Positions 8,320 through 16,394 are shown, numbered from the stretch's first letter. The stretch is 64,000 nt of DNA from Solirubrobacter deserti (GCF_003344625.1 NZ_QPKJ02000004.1:558001-622000); one strand, 5' to 3'. The notes: generated by a model not told the origin, from the sequence alone. Numbers and translations: made by a program.

Positions 8320-9071
8320 GCTTCTACGTGGACCTGGGCGAAGGGCGCTTCCGGGCGACGAAGCGGACCTCCGGGCCGTGGGACCCGGCGCACCAGCACG
8401 CCGGACCGCCTTCGGCGCTGATGCTGCGGGCGTTCGAGCGGCTGGCGTCCGAGCTCGTGATCGCGCGGATCACGATCGAGATCCTCGGGCCGGTGGCGAT
8501 CGGGGAGATGGACGTGCGCGTCGAGGTCGAGCGGCCGGGGCGGTCGGTCGAGCTGCTCGCGGGGTCGATCGCCGTGGACGGCCGCGAGGTGCTGCGCGCA
8601 CGGGCCTGGCGGGTGCGGCCGGCTCCCGCGGGCACCGTCGAGGAGGCTCCCGTCGACCTGCCCGAGCAAGAGCACGTGCCGCCGGCCGCGCTGGGCGAGA
8701 CGTTCGGCTACGCGCACGCGGTCGAGTGGCGGTGGGCCCGCGGCGGGTGGCTGGACCGCGGGCCGGCGACGGTCTGGACGCGCATGAAGATCCCGCTCAT
8801 CGAAGGCGAGGAGCCGTCGCCGCGCCAGCGCGTGACGGTCGTGGCCGACAGCGGGAACGGCGCGTCCAACGTGCTCGACTGGGCGCGCTACCTGTTCATC
8901 AACACCGAGCTCACGGTGCACTTCGTGCGCGAGCCGGTGGGCGAGTGGGTCCTGCTGGACGCGGCGACGCAGATCGCCGAAGGCGGCGCCGGGCTGGCCT
9001 CGTCCGTGCTCAGCGACCGGACGGGACCGGTTGCCCGCGGCGCGCAGGCGCTGCTCGTCGCGCCACGATGA
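8316..9071 (+). CDS. Acyl-CoA thioesterase-like hotdog protein
   Basis: A 251-residue protein resembling the TesB-type double-hotdog thioesterase family. It opens with the familiar WDPAHQHAGPPSALMLRAFE segment, where the HAGPP turn and helix start the first hotdog, and ends with a second hotdog (ELTVHFVREPVGEWVLLDA). The family hydrolyses acyl-CoA to free acid and CoA. It is the last gene of the + strand acyl-CoA operon and overlaps the BKACE stop by four bases. Its last 62 bases overlap the 3' end of the cytochrome P450 on the opposite strand, so both C-termini are constrained by the same DNA. Confidence 0.8.
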   Translation: MSFYVDLGEGRFRATKRTSGPWDPAHQHAGPPSALMLRAFERLASELVIARITIEILGPVAIGEMDVRVEVERPGRSVELLAGSIAVDGREVLRARAWRVRPAPAGTVEEAPVDLPEQEHVPPAALGETFGYAHAVEWRWARGGWLDRGPATVWTRMKIPLIEGEEPSPRQRVTVVADSGNGASNVLDWARYLFINTELTVHFVREPVGEWVLLDAATQIAEGGAGLASSVLSDRTGPVARGAQALLVAPR

Positions 9072-10305
9072 CGCGGCCGTCGGCCTTCGGGGCGAGCGTG
9101 ATCGAGCGGTGCTTGGTGTCCTCGGCGGAGGTCGTGCCCGGCTGCAGCTCCACCACGGCGTCGGCGATCGCGCGCAGCACCCAGCGCATCTCGAACAGCG
9201 CGAAACTCGCGCCCAGGCAGCGGCGCACGCCGCCGCCGAACGGGATCCACGTGTAGGTGCCGGGCGGCTTCTCCAGGAAGCGCTCCGGGCGGAATGCGAG
9301 CGGGTCCGGGTAGATGTCCGCGCGGGTGTGGATGAGGTGGATCGACGGCACGACCGCGACGCCCGCGGGCAACGTGTAGCCGGCGATCTCGTACGGCGCC
9401 TTGAGCAGGCGGATCACGCCCGGGAGCACGGGGCGCAGCCGCAGCGTCTCCTTGCACACGGCGTCGACGTAGTCGTCGTCGCCCTCGCGCAGCCGCGCCC
9501 AGGCGCCCGGGTGGCGGGCGAGCCGCTCGAGCGCCCACGCCAGCGCCGTGGCCGTGGTCTCGTGCCCGGCCACGAGCAGCGTGAGGAGCTCGTCCTTGAG
9601 TGTCGCGTCGTCCATGTCGGTGCCGGCCAGCAGCATCGAGAGGATGTCGGCGTGCTCGGAGAGATCCGGGTCGGCGCGGCGGGCCGTGATCAGCTCGCCG
9701 AGCAGGGCGTCGATCGGCACGCGGACGCGGTCGAAGACGGCCGTGTTCGCGCGCTTGCCGCCGAGCACCGACAGCACGAGCACGCTGGTCCGGCCGACGA
9801 ACTCGAGCAGGCCGTGCAGCGCGTCGCGCAGGCGCTGGTCCCGTGAGCCGAAGACGGCGCGCATGATGATCTCGAGCGTGAGCTCCTGCGTGCGCAGGCG
9901 GGTGGCGAGCGGCGTCCCGACCGGCCAGCCCGCGACCTCCTCATTCGCGATGGCGCGGATCATGTCGCCGTAGGCCTGCATGCGCTCGCCGTGGAAGGGC
10001 GGCAGCAGCGCCTTGCGGTGCTGCATGTGCTCGGAGCCGTCCAGCAGCAGGACGCTGCGCGCGCCGAGCAGCGGCTTGAGGATGTTGTTGCCCTCACCCG
10101 CGTGCAGCACGTTCGGGTCGCCGGTGAAGACCTGCTTGACGTGATCGGGATGGCCGAGCATGACCCAAGGGGCGCGCTGCTCGACGTGGATGGTGAAGAC
10201 GTCGCCGTAGCGCTCGCGCAGGCGGCGCGAGTACGGGCCGGGGCGCGTGAGCCAGCCGACGGTCTGCGCGAGGTGGGGGCGCGGCGGGCCAGGCGGGAGC
10301 GTCAT
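9010..10305 (-). CDS. Cytochrome P450
   Basis: A 431-residue P450 of normal bacterial length, with no membrane anchor. The I-helix oxygen-activation motif is AGHETTATALAW, the K-helix ExxR is in CKETLRLRP, and the haem-thiolate loop is FGGGVRRCLGASFA with the proximal Cys. The arrangement is closest to long-chain or unspecific CYPs often annotated as CYP138/CYP110-like; the substrate cannot be read from sequence. No ferredoxin or reductase gene is adjacent, so redox partners must come from elsewhere. The C-terminus overlaps the convergent thioesterase gene by 62 bases. Confidence 0.95.
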   Translation of the reverse strand: MTLPPGPPRPHLAQTVGWLTRPGPYSRRLRERYGDVFTIHVEQRAPWVMLGHPDHVKQVFTGDPNVLHAGEGNNILKPLLGARSVLLLDGSEHMQHRKALLPPFHGERMQAYGDMIRAIANEEVAGWPVGTPLATRLRTQELTLEIIMRAVFGSRDQRLRDALHGLLEFVGRTSVLVLSVLGGKRANTAVFDRVRVPIDALLGELITARRADPDLSEHADILSMLLAGTDMDDATLKDELLTLLVAGHETTATALAWALERLARHPGAWARLREGDDDYVDAVCKETLRLRPVLPGVIRLLKAPYEIAGYTLPAGVAVVPSIHLIHTRADIYPDPLAFRPERFLEKPPGTYTWIPFGGGVRRCLGASFALFEMRWVLRAIADAVVELQPGTTSAEDTKHRSITLAPKADGRVIVARRAAPARRGQPVPSGR

Positions 10306-10350
10306 CGCACTCGCGAAGCTACCGGTTGTCCGTGCCCGTGTGTGTGACGC

Positions 10351-11529
10351 TCACACCGTCAGCCACAGCGCGACGGTGCCGAGGACGAGGATCGGCGGAA
10401 CGGACAGCACGCCCAGCAGATGGAACTCGCGGTGGCTGACCTGCTCGCCCTGCTGGTGCAGGACGCGGCGCCACAGCAGCGTGGCCAGTGAGCCGGTGTA
10501 GGTCAGGTTGGGGCCGGCGTTGACGCCGATCAGCACCGCGAGCACGATGTGCGGCCCGGCGGCGGCCGCCGCGGGGAGCAGGACGAGCAGCGCCGGGACG
10601 TTGTTGAGCGTGTTCGCCAGCGCGGCGGCGAGGAACGTCGCGCCCAGCAGCGCGAGCAGTCCGGTCCCGCTCGGAAGGACGTCCGCGGCGATGTCGGCGA
10701 GGCCCGCGTCGGCGAGCGCGCGCACGATCAGGCTCAGGCCGAGCACGAACGCCAGCAGCGGGAAGTCGATCGCCCTGATCCGCGGCACCATCGCCAGGGC
10801 GCCGAGCGCCGCGGGCCACGCGGGGTCCAGGTGCAGCGGCTCGGCGACGACGAAGCCGGCCAGCGTGAGCGCGAGGATGACCAGCGGGCGGCGCGGGAGC
10901 GGCGGCGGGGCGGCGTCGGGCGTCGTGCCGGGCGCCGCGAGCGCCGTGCGGAACACGCGCCGGATGACGATCCACTCGATCGCGATCGCGACCGCCGTGG
11001 GCAGCGCCATGTGCGCCGCGAAGCCCGCGAACGAGAGCCCGGTGGCGCTGAACGCGAGCAGGTTCGTGAGGTTGGAGACGGGCAGCAGCGTCGAAGCGCT
11101 GTTGGCCAGGTGTGAGCACGCGTACACGTGCGGGCGCCCGGCGAGCCGCGCCTTCGCCGCCGCGGCGAACGCGGCGGGCGTGAGCAGGACGACGGTCGCG
11201 TCGAGGCCGAGCACGGCGGTCACCGCGACCGCAGCCCCGAACACGTAGCCGAGCAGCCGCGGGCCGGACCCACGGGCGCGCGCCGCCATCCGGGCCGCCA
11301 GCGCGTCGAACAACCCCGCCCGCTCGCACCCGTCGCCGAGCACGAGCAGCGAAGCCAGCACGATCAGCGTCGACGCCAGCGACTCCGCCTCGTCGAGCGC
11401 CGCGTCCGGCTCGAGCACGCCGAAGACGAGCAGCAGCGCCGCGCCCACGAGCGCCACGAGCGCCTCGGGCGCGCGCCGCCCGATCGCGGCGGCGATGGCG
11501 GCGACGAGCGCCGCGGCAGCCGCGATCAC
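10351..11529 (-). CDS. ArsB/SLC13-type ion transporter
   Basis: This membrane protein of 392 residues has about ten hydrophobic segments. It shows ion-transporter superfamily hairpins: LGLDATVVLLTPAAFAAAAK and NSASTLLPVSNLTNLLAFSA in the first half, and LANTLNNVPALLVLLPAA with GVNAGPNLTYTGSLATLLW in the second. These are characteristic of the ArsB/NhaD/citrate transporter group, so arsenite, anion or Na+ export are all possible. There is no arsR, arsC or arsA nearby, which argues against a dedicated arsenic operon. It lies 45 bases upstream of the P450 on the same strand and may be co-transcribed. Confidence 0.85.
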   Translation of the reverse strand: MIAAAAALVAAIAAAIGRRAPEALVALVGAALLLVFGVLEPDAALDEAESLASTLIVLASLLVLGDGCERAGLFDALAARMAARARGSGPRLLGYVFGAAVAVTAVLGLDATVVLLTPAAFAAAAKARLAGRPHVYACSHLANSASTLLPVSNLTNLLAFSATGLSFAGFAAHMALPTAVAIAIEWIVIRRVFRTALAAPGTTPDAAPPPLPRRPLVILALTLAGFVVAEPLHLDPAWPAALGALAMVPRIRAIDFPLLAFVLGLSLIVRALADAGLADIAADVLPSGTGLLALLGATFLAAALANTLNNVPALLVLLPAAAAAGPHIVLAVLIGVNAGPNLTYTGSLATLLWRRVLHQQGEQVSHREFHLLGVLSVPPILVLGTVALWLTV

Positions 11530-11544
11530 GCGTACACCGGCGGT

Positions 11545-11572
11545 GTGGTGCCGGCGCGCGGCCGGCCACCAC
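11545..11572 (-). terminator. Hairpin downstream of the DUF2804 gene
   Basis: An imperfect inverted repeat (GTGGTGCCGGC, a short GC loop, then GCCGGCCACCAC) pairs with a single bulged base. It lies between the stop of the DUF2804 gene at 11582 and the start of the transporter at 11529, both on the minus strand. There is no T-run, as is usual at this G+C. It could be a terminator or a stem in the transporter leader. Confidence 0.4.
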
Positions 11573-11581
11573 GCGGCCGGG

Positions 11582-12220
11582 TCACCAGAGCGCCTCGTGG
11601 CGCTCCATCACGCCGAAGCCCTGCGCGAGCTCGCCGGCGATCGGCAGCGACCCCGTGAACGTCCCGAACGGCTGCTCGTAGTCGGAGGCCAGGACGAGGT
11701 AGTTCTCCTTCGCGGCGCGCGTGGCGAGCGCGGTGAAGCGCAGGTCGGCCACCCCTTCGATGCCGTCGAACCGCGGCGGGTCCACGCGGTGCGGCGTGCC
11801 GTTCACCCACACGGTGTTCTCGCCGGGATGCATGCCCTCGACGAGGTTCCAGACCACGGCATCGCCGCCGGTCGTCACGCCCGCGCCCGCCGACCACAGC
11901 CACGACGTGCGGCGCGGGTGGCGGCCGTGGGACTCGTCGAGCAGGCCCGGCGCGTCGAGCTCGCGGCCGAGCACCGTCCCGCGCACGCGCAGCGGCGTCT
12001 TGCGCGTCCAGGTCGGTCCCGTCTCGGCCTCGATCGGCTCGCCCTCGTCGAGCTGCAACGCGAACGGCGCGCGCGTGCCCTCGTGCAGCGTCTTCCCGTC
12101 CCAGACGGCCCACCACGAGCGGCGCACGAGGCCCACGCGGGCCTGCGCGACGCACAGCATCATGTCGGGCGCGAAGGCGCCGATCCAGCGCCAGGACTTG
12201 CGGAGCGGCATGGCGTCCAC
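11582..12220 (-). CDS. DUF2804 family protein
   Basis: A soluble protein of 212 residues without a signal peptide. The segment SWRWIGAFAPDMMLCVAQAR, the SHGRHPRRTSWLWSAGAG stretch and WNLVEGMHPGENTVWVNG match the pattern I recall for DUF2804, a conserved beta-rich family of unknown function. Such proteins are usually longer (~330 residues), so this may be a short version. The GTG at 12220 is chosen because GGAG stands eight bases before it; an ATG nine bases further in is the alternative. It is divergent from the nitrilase-TetR operon and shares its 54-base promoter region, including the palindrome at 12242. Confidence 0.6.
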   Translation of the reverse strand: MDAMPLRKSWRWIGAFAPDMMLCVAQARVGLVRRSWWAVWDGKTLHEGTRAPFALQLDEGEPIEAETGPTWTRKTPLRVRGTVLGRELDAPGLLDESHGRHPRRTSWLWSAGAGVTTGGDAVVWNLVEGMHPGENTVWVNGTPHRVDPPRFDGIEGVADLRFTALATRAAKENYLVLASDYEQPFGTFTGSLPIAGELAQGFGVMERHEALW

Positions 12221-12241
12221 ACGATATGCTCCGGCACCGGA

Positions 12242-12257
12242 TTGACTGGTTAGTCAA
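12242..12257. promoter_or_regulatory. Perfect palindromic operator (probable TetR site)
   Basis: TTGACTGGTTAGTCAA is a perfect inverted repeat with 6-base arms (TTGACT/AGTCAA) around a 4-base GGTT centre. It sits in the 54-base gap between the divergent DUF2804 and nitrilase genes, 18 bases before the nitrilase TTG start. The second gene of that operon encodes a TetR regulator, and TetR dimers typically bind such short palindromes next to their own operon. The arm TTGACT also resembles a -35 hexamer, so repressor and polymerase would compete. Confidence 0.65.
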
Positions 12258-12274
12258 CCGAAGGAGACATTGCC

Positions 12275-13099
12275 TTGCGCGCCGCCGCCGTCCAGCTGCA
12301 GTCGACCCCCGACCGCGACCGCAACCTCGAGACCGCCGACCGTCTCACGCGCGCCGCCGCGAAGGCGGGGGCGGAGCTCGTCGTACTGCCCGAGAAGTGG
12401 CCCGCGCTGGGCACGCCGGAGCAGACGATCGCGGCCGCCGAGCCGCTCGACGGTGCCGTCGCGCAGTGGGCGAAGGCCACGGCGCGCGAGCTGGGCATCG
12501 ACCTCGTGGCGGGCTCGTTCACCGAGCAGGGCGAGCCGCGGCACAGCAACACCTCGTTGCACGTCGGCCCGGACGGCGAGGTCCACGCGACCTACCGCAA
12601 GATCCACATGTTCGACGTGGAGGTCGGCGGGCGTGTCTACCAGGAGTCCGCGCACGAGGCGCCCGGCGAGGAGATCGTCACGTCGGACACGGCGGCGGGG
12701 CCCACGCTCGGCCTCTCGATCTGTTACGACGTCCGCTTCCCCGAGCTGTACCGCATCCTCGCGGTCAAAGGCGCGCAGATCATCGCCGTGCCGGCCGCGT
12801 TCACGTTCGCGACCACGCGCGACCACTGGGAGATCCTGCTGCGCGCCCGCGCGATCGAGGGCCAGGCGTTCGTGGTCGCGGCCAACCAGGTCGGCGAGCA
12901 CGCGCCGGGCATCCGCTCCGGCGGGCGCTCGATGATCGTCGACCCGTGGGGCGTCGTGCTCGCGACCGCACCGGACACGGAGACGTTCGTGGTCGCCGAC
13001 CTCGACCTCGAGCGCCAGGCCGAGATCCGCCGGACGCTGCCGTCGCTGGCCAACCGGCGCCCCCAGGCGTACGCGTGGCCCGACGAGGTCACGGCGTGA
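12275..13099 (+). CDS. Carbon-nitrogen hydrolase (nitrilase superfamily, omega-amidase/Nit-like)
   Basis: A 274-residue hydrolase with the three catalytic residues of the nitrilase fold: Glu in VVLPEKWPALG, Lys in ATYRKIHMFD, and Cys in LSICYDVRFPELYR. Length and motifs fit the Nit1/Nit2 omega-amidase branch, which hydrolyses amides of dicarboxylic acids. It starts at TTG 12275, eight bases after a good AAGGAG ribosome site. A downstream GTGA overlap couples it to the TetR gene. The operator at 12242 suggests repression relieved by a substrate-related ligand. Confidence 0.9.
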   Translation: MRAAAVQLQSTPDRDRNLETADRLTRAAAKAGAELVVLPEKWPALGTPEQTIAAAEPLDGAVAQWAKATARELGIDLVAGSFTEQGEPRHSNTSLHVGPDGEVHATYRKIHMFDVEVGGRVYQESAHEAPGEEIVTSDTAAGPTLGLSICYDVRFPELYRILAVKGAQIIAVPAAFTFATTRDHWEILLRARAIEGQAFVVAANQVGEHAPGIRSGGRSMIVDPWGVVLATAPDTETFVVADLDLERQAEIRRTLPSLANRRPQAYAWPDEVTA

Positions 13100-13692
13100 C
13101 GAAGGCCGCGCCGGTCGACAAGCGGCGCCTCATCCTCGACGCCGCCGTGCGCGTGTTCGCGCGCGAGGGGTTCCACAAGTGCCGCGTGTCAGACATCGCC
13201 GACGAGGCGGGCGTGGCCTACGGGCTCGTCTACCACTACTTCAAGTCCAAGGACCAGGTGCTCGACACGCTCTTCCTCGAGCGCTGGGAGGTCCTGCTGG
13301 AGGCGATCCGCCACACGGACGCGACCGACCTCCCCGCCGAGCAGAAGCTGCACCAGATCGCGGGCTTCATCATCGACTCCTACCGTCACGATCCCGACCT
13401 GATGAAGGTGATCATCGTCGAGGTCACGCGCGCCGCGAACTCGTTCGGCGCCGTACACATCGGCAAGATCGGCGAGGCCTACGCGCTCATCCGCGGCGTG
13501 GTCGAGAAGGCGCAGGAACGCGGTGAGTTCCGGGCCGAGATCCCGGCCGAGTTCGCCGTCATGTCCTTCTACGGGGCGATCGAGCAGGTGTTGACGGGAT
13601 GGATCTTCGGGCTGCTCGACGAGAGCGAGGCCGAGTACGAGGACGCGAAGGTCCACATCGTGCAGACCATCTGCGGCGGCCTGGCCGCATAG
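13096..13692 (+). CDS. TetR family transcriptional regulator
   Basis: A 198-residue regulator starting at GTG 13096, overlapping the nitrilase stop by four bases. The N-terminal TetR helix-turn-helix spans roughly residues 10-55 (RRLILDAAVRVFAREGFHKC, then SDIADEAGVAYGLVYHYFKS). The C-terminal domain is helical and resembles the fatty-acid/FadR-like TetR branch with a hydrophobic ligand pocket. Its most likely target is the palindrome 18 bases before its operon, making it an autorepressor. It could also control the divergent DUF2804 gene. The ligand is unknown. Confidence 0.92.
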   Translation: MTKAAPVDKRRLILDAAVRVFAREGFHKCRVSDIADEAGVAYGLVYHYFKSKDQVLDTLFLERWEVLLEAIRHTDATDLPAEQKLHQIAGFIIDSYRHDPDLMKVIIVEVTRAANSFGAVHIGKIGEAYALIRGVVEKAQERGEFRAEIPAEFAVMSFYGAIEQVLTGWIFGLLDESEAEYEDAKVHIVQTICGGLAA

Positions 13693-13703
13693 ACTCCGCC
13701 GCT

Positions 13704-13838
13704 ATGGACAACGATCTCGTCAAGCGCCTGGCCTGGTCTGGCCTGCTCGCCGGCACCGGGGCCCTGGCCTCGATCGTGACGACGCGGCTGGCCGCTGTGG
13801 TTTTCCGCCGCATCTTTGGGGAAGATCCGCCGGAGTGA
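13704..13838 (+). CDS. Small membrane protein of 44 residues
   Basis: A short reading frame starting at ATG 13704, 11 bases after the TetR stop. It has one hydrophobic helix (LAWSGLLAGTGALASIV) flanked by basic residues and ends in RRIFGEDPPE. Its stop overlaps the GTG of the next gene by four bases, which supports it being translated as the first member of the envelope cluster 13704-15168. It resembles the short DUF4235-like proteins found beside Holin-X and DUF3618 genes, but at 44 residues I cannot assign a family with confidence. Confidence 0.6.
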   Translation: MDNDLVKRLAWSGLLAGTGALASIVTTRLAAVVFRRIFGEDPPE

Positions 13839-14470
13839 GTAAGGACGACCCCCAGCGCACCCAGGAGTGGGACGCCCCGCCGGACATCGAAGAGCCGGGA
13901 GTGCCCGCCCAGGCCGGCAGCGTCTCCGCCGGCTCCACGGCCAAGGAGGCCGAGGAGGCCGCCGCCGCCCGTGAGGCGCAGGCCCAGGCCGAGCGCACCA
14001 AGGCCGAGGCCCGCGGCGCCGAACTGCGCGCCGAGCTGCGTGAGACGGACGCGCGCCGCGCCGAAGAAGAGACGGCCAAGGCCCAGGAGCAGGCCGAGTC
14101 CGCTCGTCGCGAAGAGGAGAAGCAGACCCGCAAGCAGCGGCGCGCGCGCCAGGAGGCCGAACGCGCCGAAGCCGAGGCGCGCCGCGCGCGCGAGCAGGCC
14201 GGGAACGCGGAGCGCCTCGCCGTCAAGGGCTCGACGCCCGGCAAGGAGCCGCCGGCGGCCGTGAGCGGCGCGAGCGTGATGAGCCCGGGCCTGGGCTCGG
14301 AGACCGACCCGGCCGCGGCCGCGTCGGCCGCCGGTGCCTACCGCCCGCCGGTGGAGGCGCCGCGCGCCGGAGGCGAGCCAGGCCCGCTGGACCGCCCGGA
14401 GGTGGTCGCGGGGCTCGTCTTCGCGGGTGCGTTCCTGGCGGCCCGCATCTTCAAGAGGCTGGTCGACTAG
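13835..14470 (+). CDS. Coiled-coil protein with C-terminal membrane helix
   Basis: This 211-residue protein is dominated by an Ala/Glu/Arg-rich stretch (about residues 30-135) with strong heptad character, a predicted long coiled coil. A disordered Pro/Ala-rich part follows, then a single hydrophobic segment at the extreme C-terminus (VVAGLVFAGAFLAARIFKR). The layout is that of a tail-anchored cytoplasmic rod. I do not recognise the family. It overlaps the preceding small membrane gene by four bases, and the Holin-X gene begins immediately after its stop, so the three are very probably one unit acting at the membrane. Confidence 0.75.
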   Translation: MSKDDPQRTQEWDAPPDIEEPGVPAQAGSVSAGSTAKEAEEAAAAREAQAQAERTKAEARGAELRAELRETDARRAEEETAKAQEQAESARREEEKQTRKQRRARQEAERAEAEARRAREQAGNAERLAVKGSTPGKEPPAAVSGASVMSPGLGSETDPAAAASAAGAYRPPVEAPRAGGEPGPLDRPEVVAGLVFAGAFLAARIFKRLVD

Positions 14471-14926
14471 ATGCCCGATCATCAGACGTCCGAGCTCGCG
14501 AAGGCGATCACCGAGGTCACCGAGAAGGCGCAGCTGCTGGTCCGCGAGGAGATCGCGCTGGCCAAGGCCGAGGTGACCGAGAAGGTCTCCGGCCTGGTCA
14601 AGGGCATCGCCGTCGGCGCCGCCGCCGGCATCTTCGTGCTCGCCGGCCTGATCTACTTCCTGCACTTCCTCGCGCTGCTGATCGCGGACGTGCTCGGGTC
14701 CAACCCGTGGCTCGGCTACCTGATCCTCGCGGGCGTGCTGTTCCTCTTCGGCGGCATCGCCGGCTTCATGGCCGCGCGCTTCTTCAAGAAGGGCACGCCG
14801 CCCACCCCGCAGATGGCGATCGAGGAGGCCCAGCTGATCAAGGCGACGCTGCAGAACCCCCACCCGGCCACGCCCGAGGGCGTCGTGGCGCCGACCACGC
14901 CGGGCAAGGTGGAGGCCAAGCGATGA
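14471..14926 (+). CDS. Phage-holin-like membrane protein (Holin-X / PF07332 type)
   Basis: A 151-residue protein with an N-terminal amphipathic helix (AITEVTEKAQLLVREEIALA KAEV region) and two membrane helices (about residues 44-75 and 80-103). A cytoplasmic tail follows. This is the standard layout of the actinobacterial Holin-X superfamily, whose function is not a proven holin and which is usually chromosomal, in envelope or stress clusters. There is no lysis or phage gene around it. Its stop overlaps the ATG of the DUF3618 gene (ATGA), a pairing commonly seen for these two families. Confidence 0.85.
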   Translation: MPDHQTSELAKAITEVTEKAQLLVREEIALAKAEVTEKVSGLVKGIAVGAAAGIFVLAGLIYFLHFLALLIADVLGSNPWLGYLILAGVLFLFGGIAGFMAARFFKKGTPPTPQMAIEEAQLIKATLQNPHPATPEGVVAPTTPGKVEAKR

Positions 14927-15168
14927 GCGCCCAGCGCACGCCGGAGGAGATCCGGCGCTCGATCGAGGCCAACCGCGCCGAGCTCGGCCTCGCCGTCGAG
15001 AACCTCCGCGGCGAGATCACCAAGGCCACCGACTGGCGCTCGCAGCTGGCCGCGCACAAGCGCGAGGTAATCATCGGCGCGGCGGTCGCGGGCTTCGTGC
15101 TCGGCGGCGGCATCGCCGCGATGACCGGCCTGCTCACAGGCCGGCGTTCTTCACGGCGTCACTACTGA
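14923..15168 (+). CDS. DUF3618 family membrane protein
   Basis: An 81-residue protein that begins with the DUF3618 signature (RTPEEIRRSIEANRAELG, then VENLRGEITKATDWR) and ends with one membrane helix (VIIGAAVAGFVLGGGIAAMTG) and a basic tail. DUF3618 proteins accompany Holin-X proteins in many actinobacteria; their role is unknown but probably structural at the membrane. It overlaps the Holin-X stop by four bases. Its last 18 bases overlap the 3' end of the AI-2E transporter on the other strand. Confidence 0.85.
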   Translation: MSAQRTPEEIRRSIEANRAELGLAVENLRGEITKATDWRSQLAAHKREVIIGAAVAGFVLGGGIAAMTGLLTGRRSSRRHY

Positions 15169-16374
15169 GCCGCCCGCCGGCGGGGGAACGTCTTCGGGCG
15201 GGACCGCGCCGGCGGTGAGCTCCGCTCGCGCCTGGTCGCTGCGGTACTCCCACCACTCGCGGATGCCGATCTGCACGGAGGCGGCGACCGGGATCGCGAC
15301 CAGCGCGCCCAGGACGCCTAAGAGCGTGGAGCCGAACAGCACGGCGACGAGCACGATGAACGGGTGCACGTTGACCGCGCGCTTCTGGATCTGCGGCTGG
15401 ATCAGCGTGTTCTCGACCTGCTGGTAGATGATCGAGTAGATCGCCCACACGATCGTCGCCGTCGGGAAGTCCGCGAACACGGTGACGACGCCCACGAGCA
15501 CCGCGCCGATCGTCGCCCCGATCAGCGGGACGAGGTCGGCGAAGAAGATGATGATCGCCAGCGCCGCTGCGAACGGGACGTCGAGGATGATCAGGACGAT
15601 GTAGGCGCTGACGGCCGCGACCGTGGCCTGCGCGAGCACGCCGCCGACGTAGCCGCCCACCGCCTTGCCCATGTGGTTGGTGGCCGAGCGGATGCGCGCG
15701 GCGTGCCGCGGCGGTCTGAGGTCGATCGCGCGCTGCACCCATTTGTGCCCGCTGCCGAGCAGGAACGCGGTCAGCACGAGGATCGTGAACAGCGCGAACA
15801 ACGAGTTGACGACCCCAAGACCGATGTCGCCGAGCACGTTCGCGGCGTCCCCGATCCGGCCTGGCAGCGTTTCCGCCTGCTCCTGTAGCTGGCCCGTGAT
15901 GTTGTAGTCGGCCTCGAGGCTGCGCAGCCGCTCGTTCTTCTCGACGTAGTTCTGGACGTCCTGCGCGTATTGCGGGAGGTTCTGGATGAGGTTGTTGGTC
16001 TGCGTGACCAGCGGCGGCACGATCAACGCGCCGATGCCGATCGGTATCAGGAGCAGCGCCAGGTACACGATCGTGATCGCGAACCCGCGTTTCATCCACT
16101 GGTCGAGCCAGTTCACGGGGCCGCTCAGCGCCACCGCGAGGAAGATGGCGATCAGCACCCAGCTGATCGGCTTGCGCAGCAGGTACACGAGCCACAGGGC
16201 GAGCGCGAAGAAGACGACGATGAACAGCGTCCGCAGGACGATCTGCGCCGACAGGTGAGGGACCACCCGGACCAGCGGCGGTTCCTTGCGGTCTGGGGGA
16301 TCGAGGGGGACGCCCACCGCGCACGGCTTTCTCGATCCGCGGTGCGAATCCTCCAAGGGCGTGGTCGCGCGCAC
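15151..16374 (-). CDS. AI-2E family transporter (putative permease)
   Basis: A polytopic membrane protein with the PF01594 layout: a first pair of helices, a soluble coiled-coil region (QNLPQYAQDVQNYVEKNERL) and a cluster of C-terminal helices, including FFADLVPLIGATIGAVLVG and YQQVENTLIQPQIQKRAVNV, the family's best conserved stretch. Members range from AI-2 exporters to Na+/H+ antiporters, so no substrate is given. The start is uncertain: the GTG at 16374 adds 36 atypical polar residues, while a GTG at 16266 would give 371 residues, closer to the family norm. Confidence 0.88.
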   Translation of the reverse strand: MRATTPLEDSHRGSRKPCAVGVPLDPPDRKEPPLVRVVPHLSAQIVLRTLFIVVFFALALWLVYLLRKPISWVLIAIFLAVALSGPVNWLDQWMKRGFAITIVYLALLLIPIGIGALIVPPLVTQTNNLIQNLPQYAQDVQNYVEKNERLRSLEADYNITGQLQEQAETLPGRIGDAANVLGDIGLGVVNSLFALFTILVLTAFLLGSGHKWVQRAIDLRPPRHAARIRSATNHMGKAVGGYVGGVLAQATVAAVSAYIVLIILDVPFAAALAIIIFFADLVPLIGATIGAVLVGVVTVFADFPTATIVWAIYSIIYQQVENTLIQPQIQKRAVNVHPFIVLVAVLFGSTLLGVLGALVAIPVAASVQIGIREWWEYRSDQARAELTAGAVPPEDVPPPAGGSVVTP

Positions 16375-16394
16375 CCGGCAGGAGCGGCGCGGGG

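Noticed and set aside
10351..11529. Arsenic resistance operon
   Set aside because: Only the ArsB-like permease fold is present; no arsR, arsC or arsA, and the family also includes anion and Na+ transporters.
14471..15168. Holin-like gene suggested a prophage
   Set aside because: No lysin, integrase, terminase or structural genes nearby; Holin-X/DUF3618 pairs are common chromosomal genes in actinobacteria.
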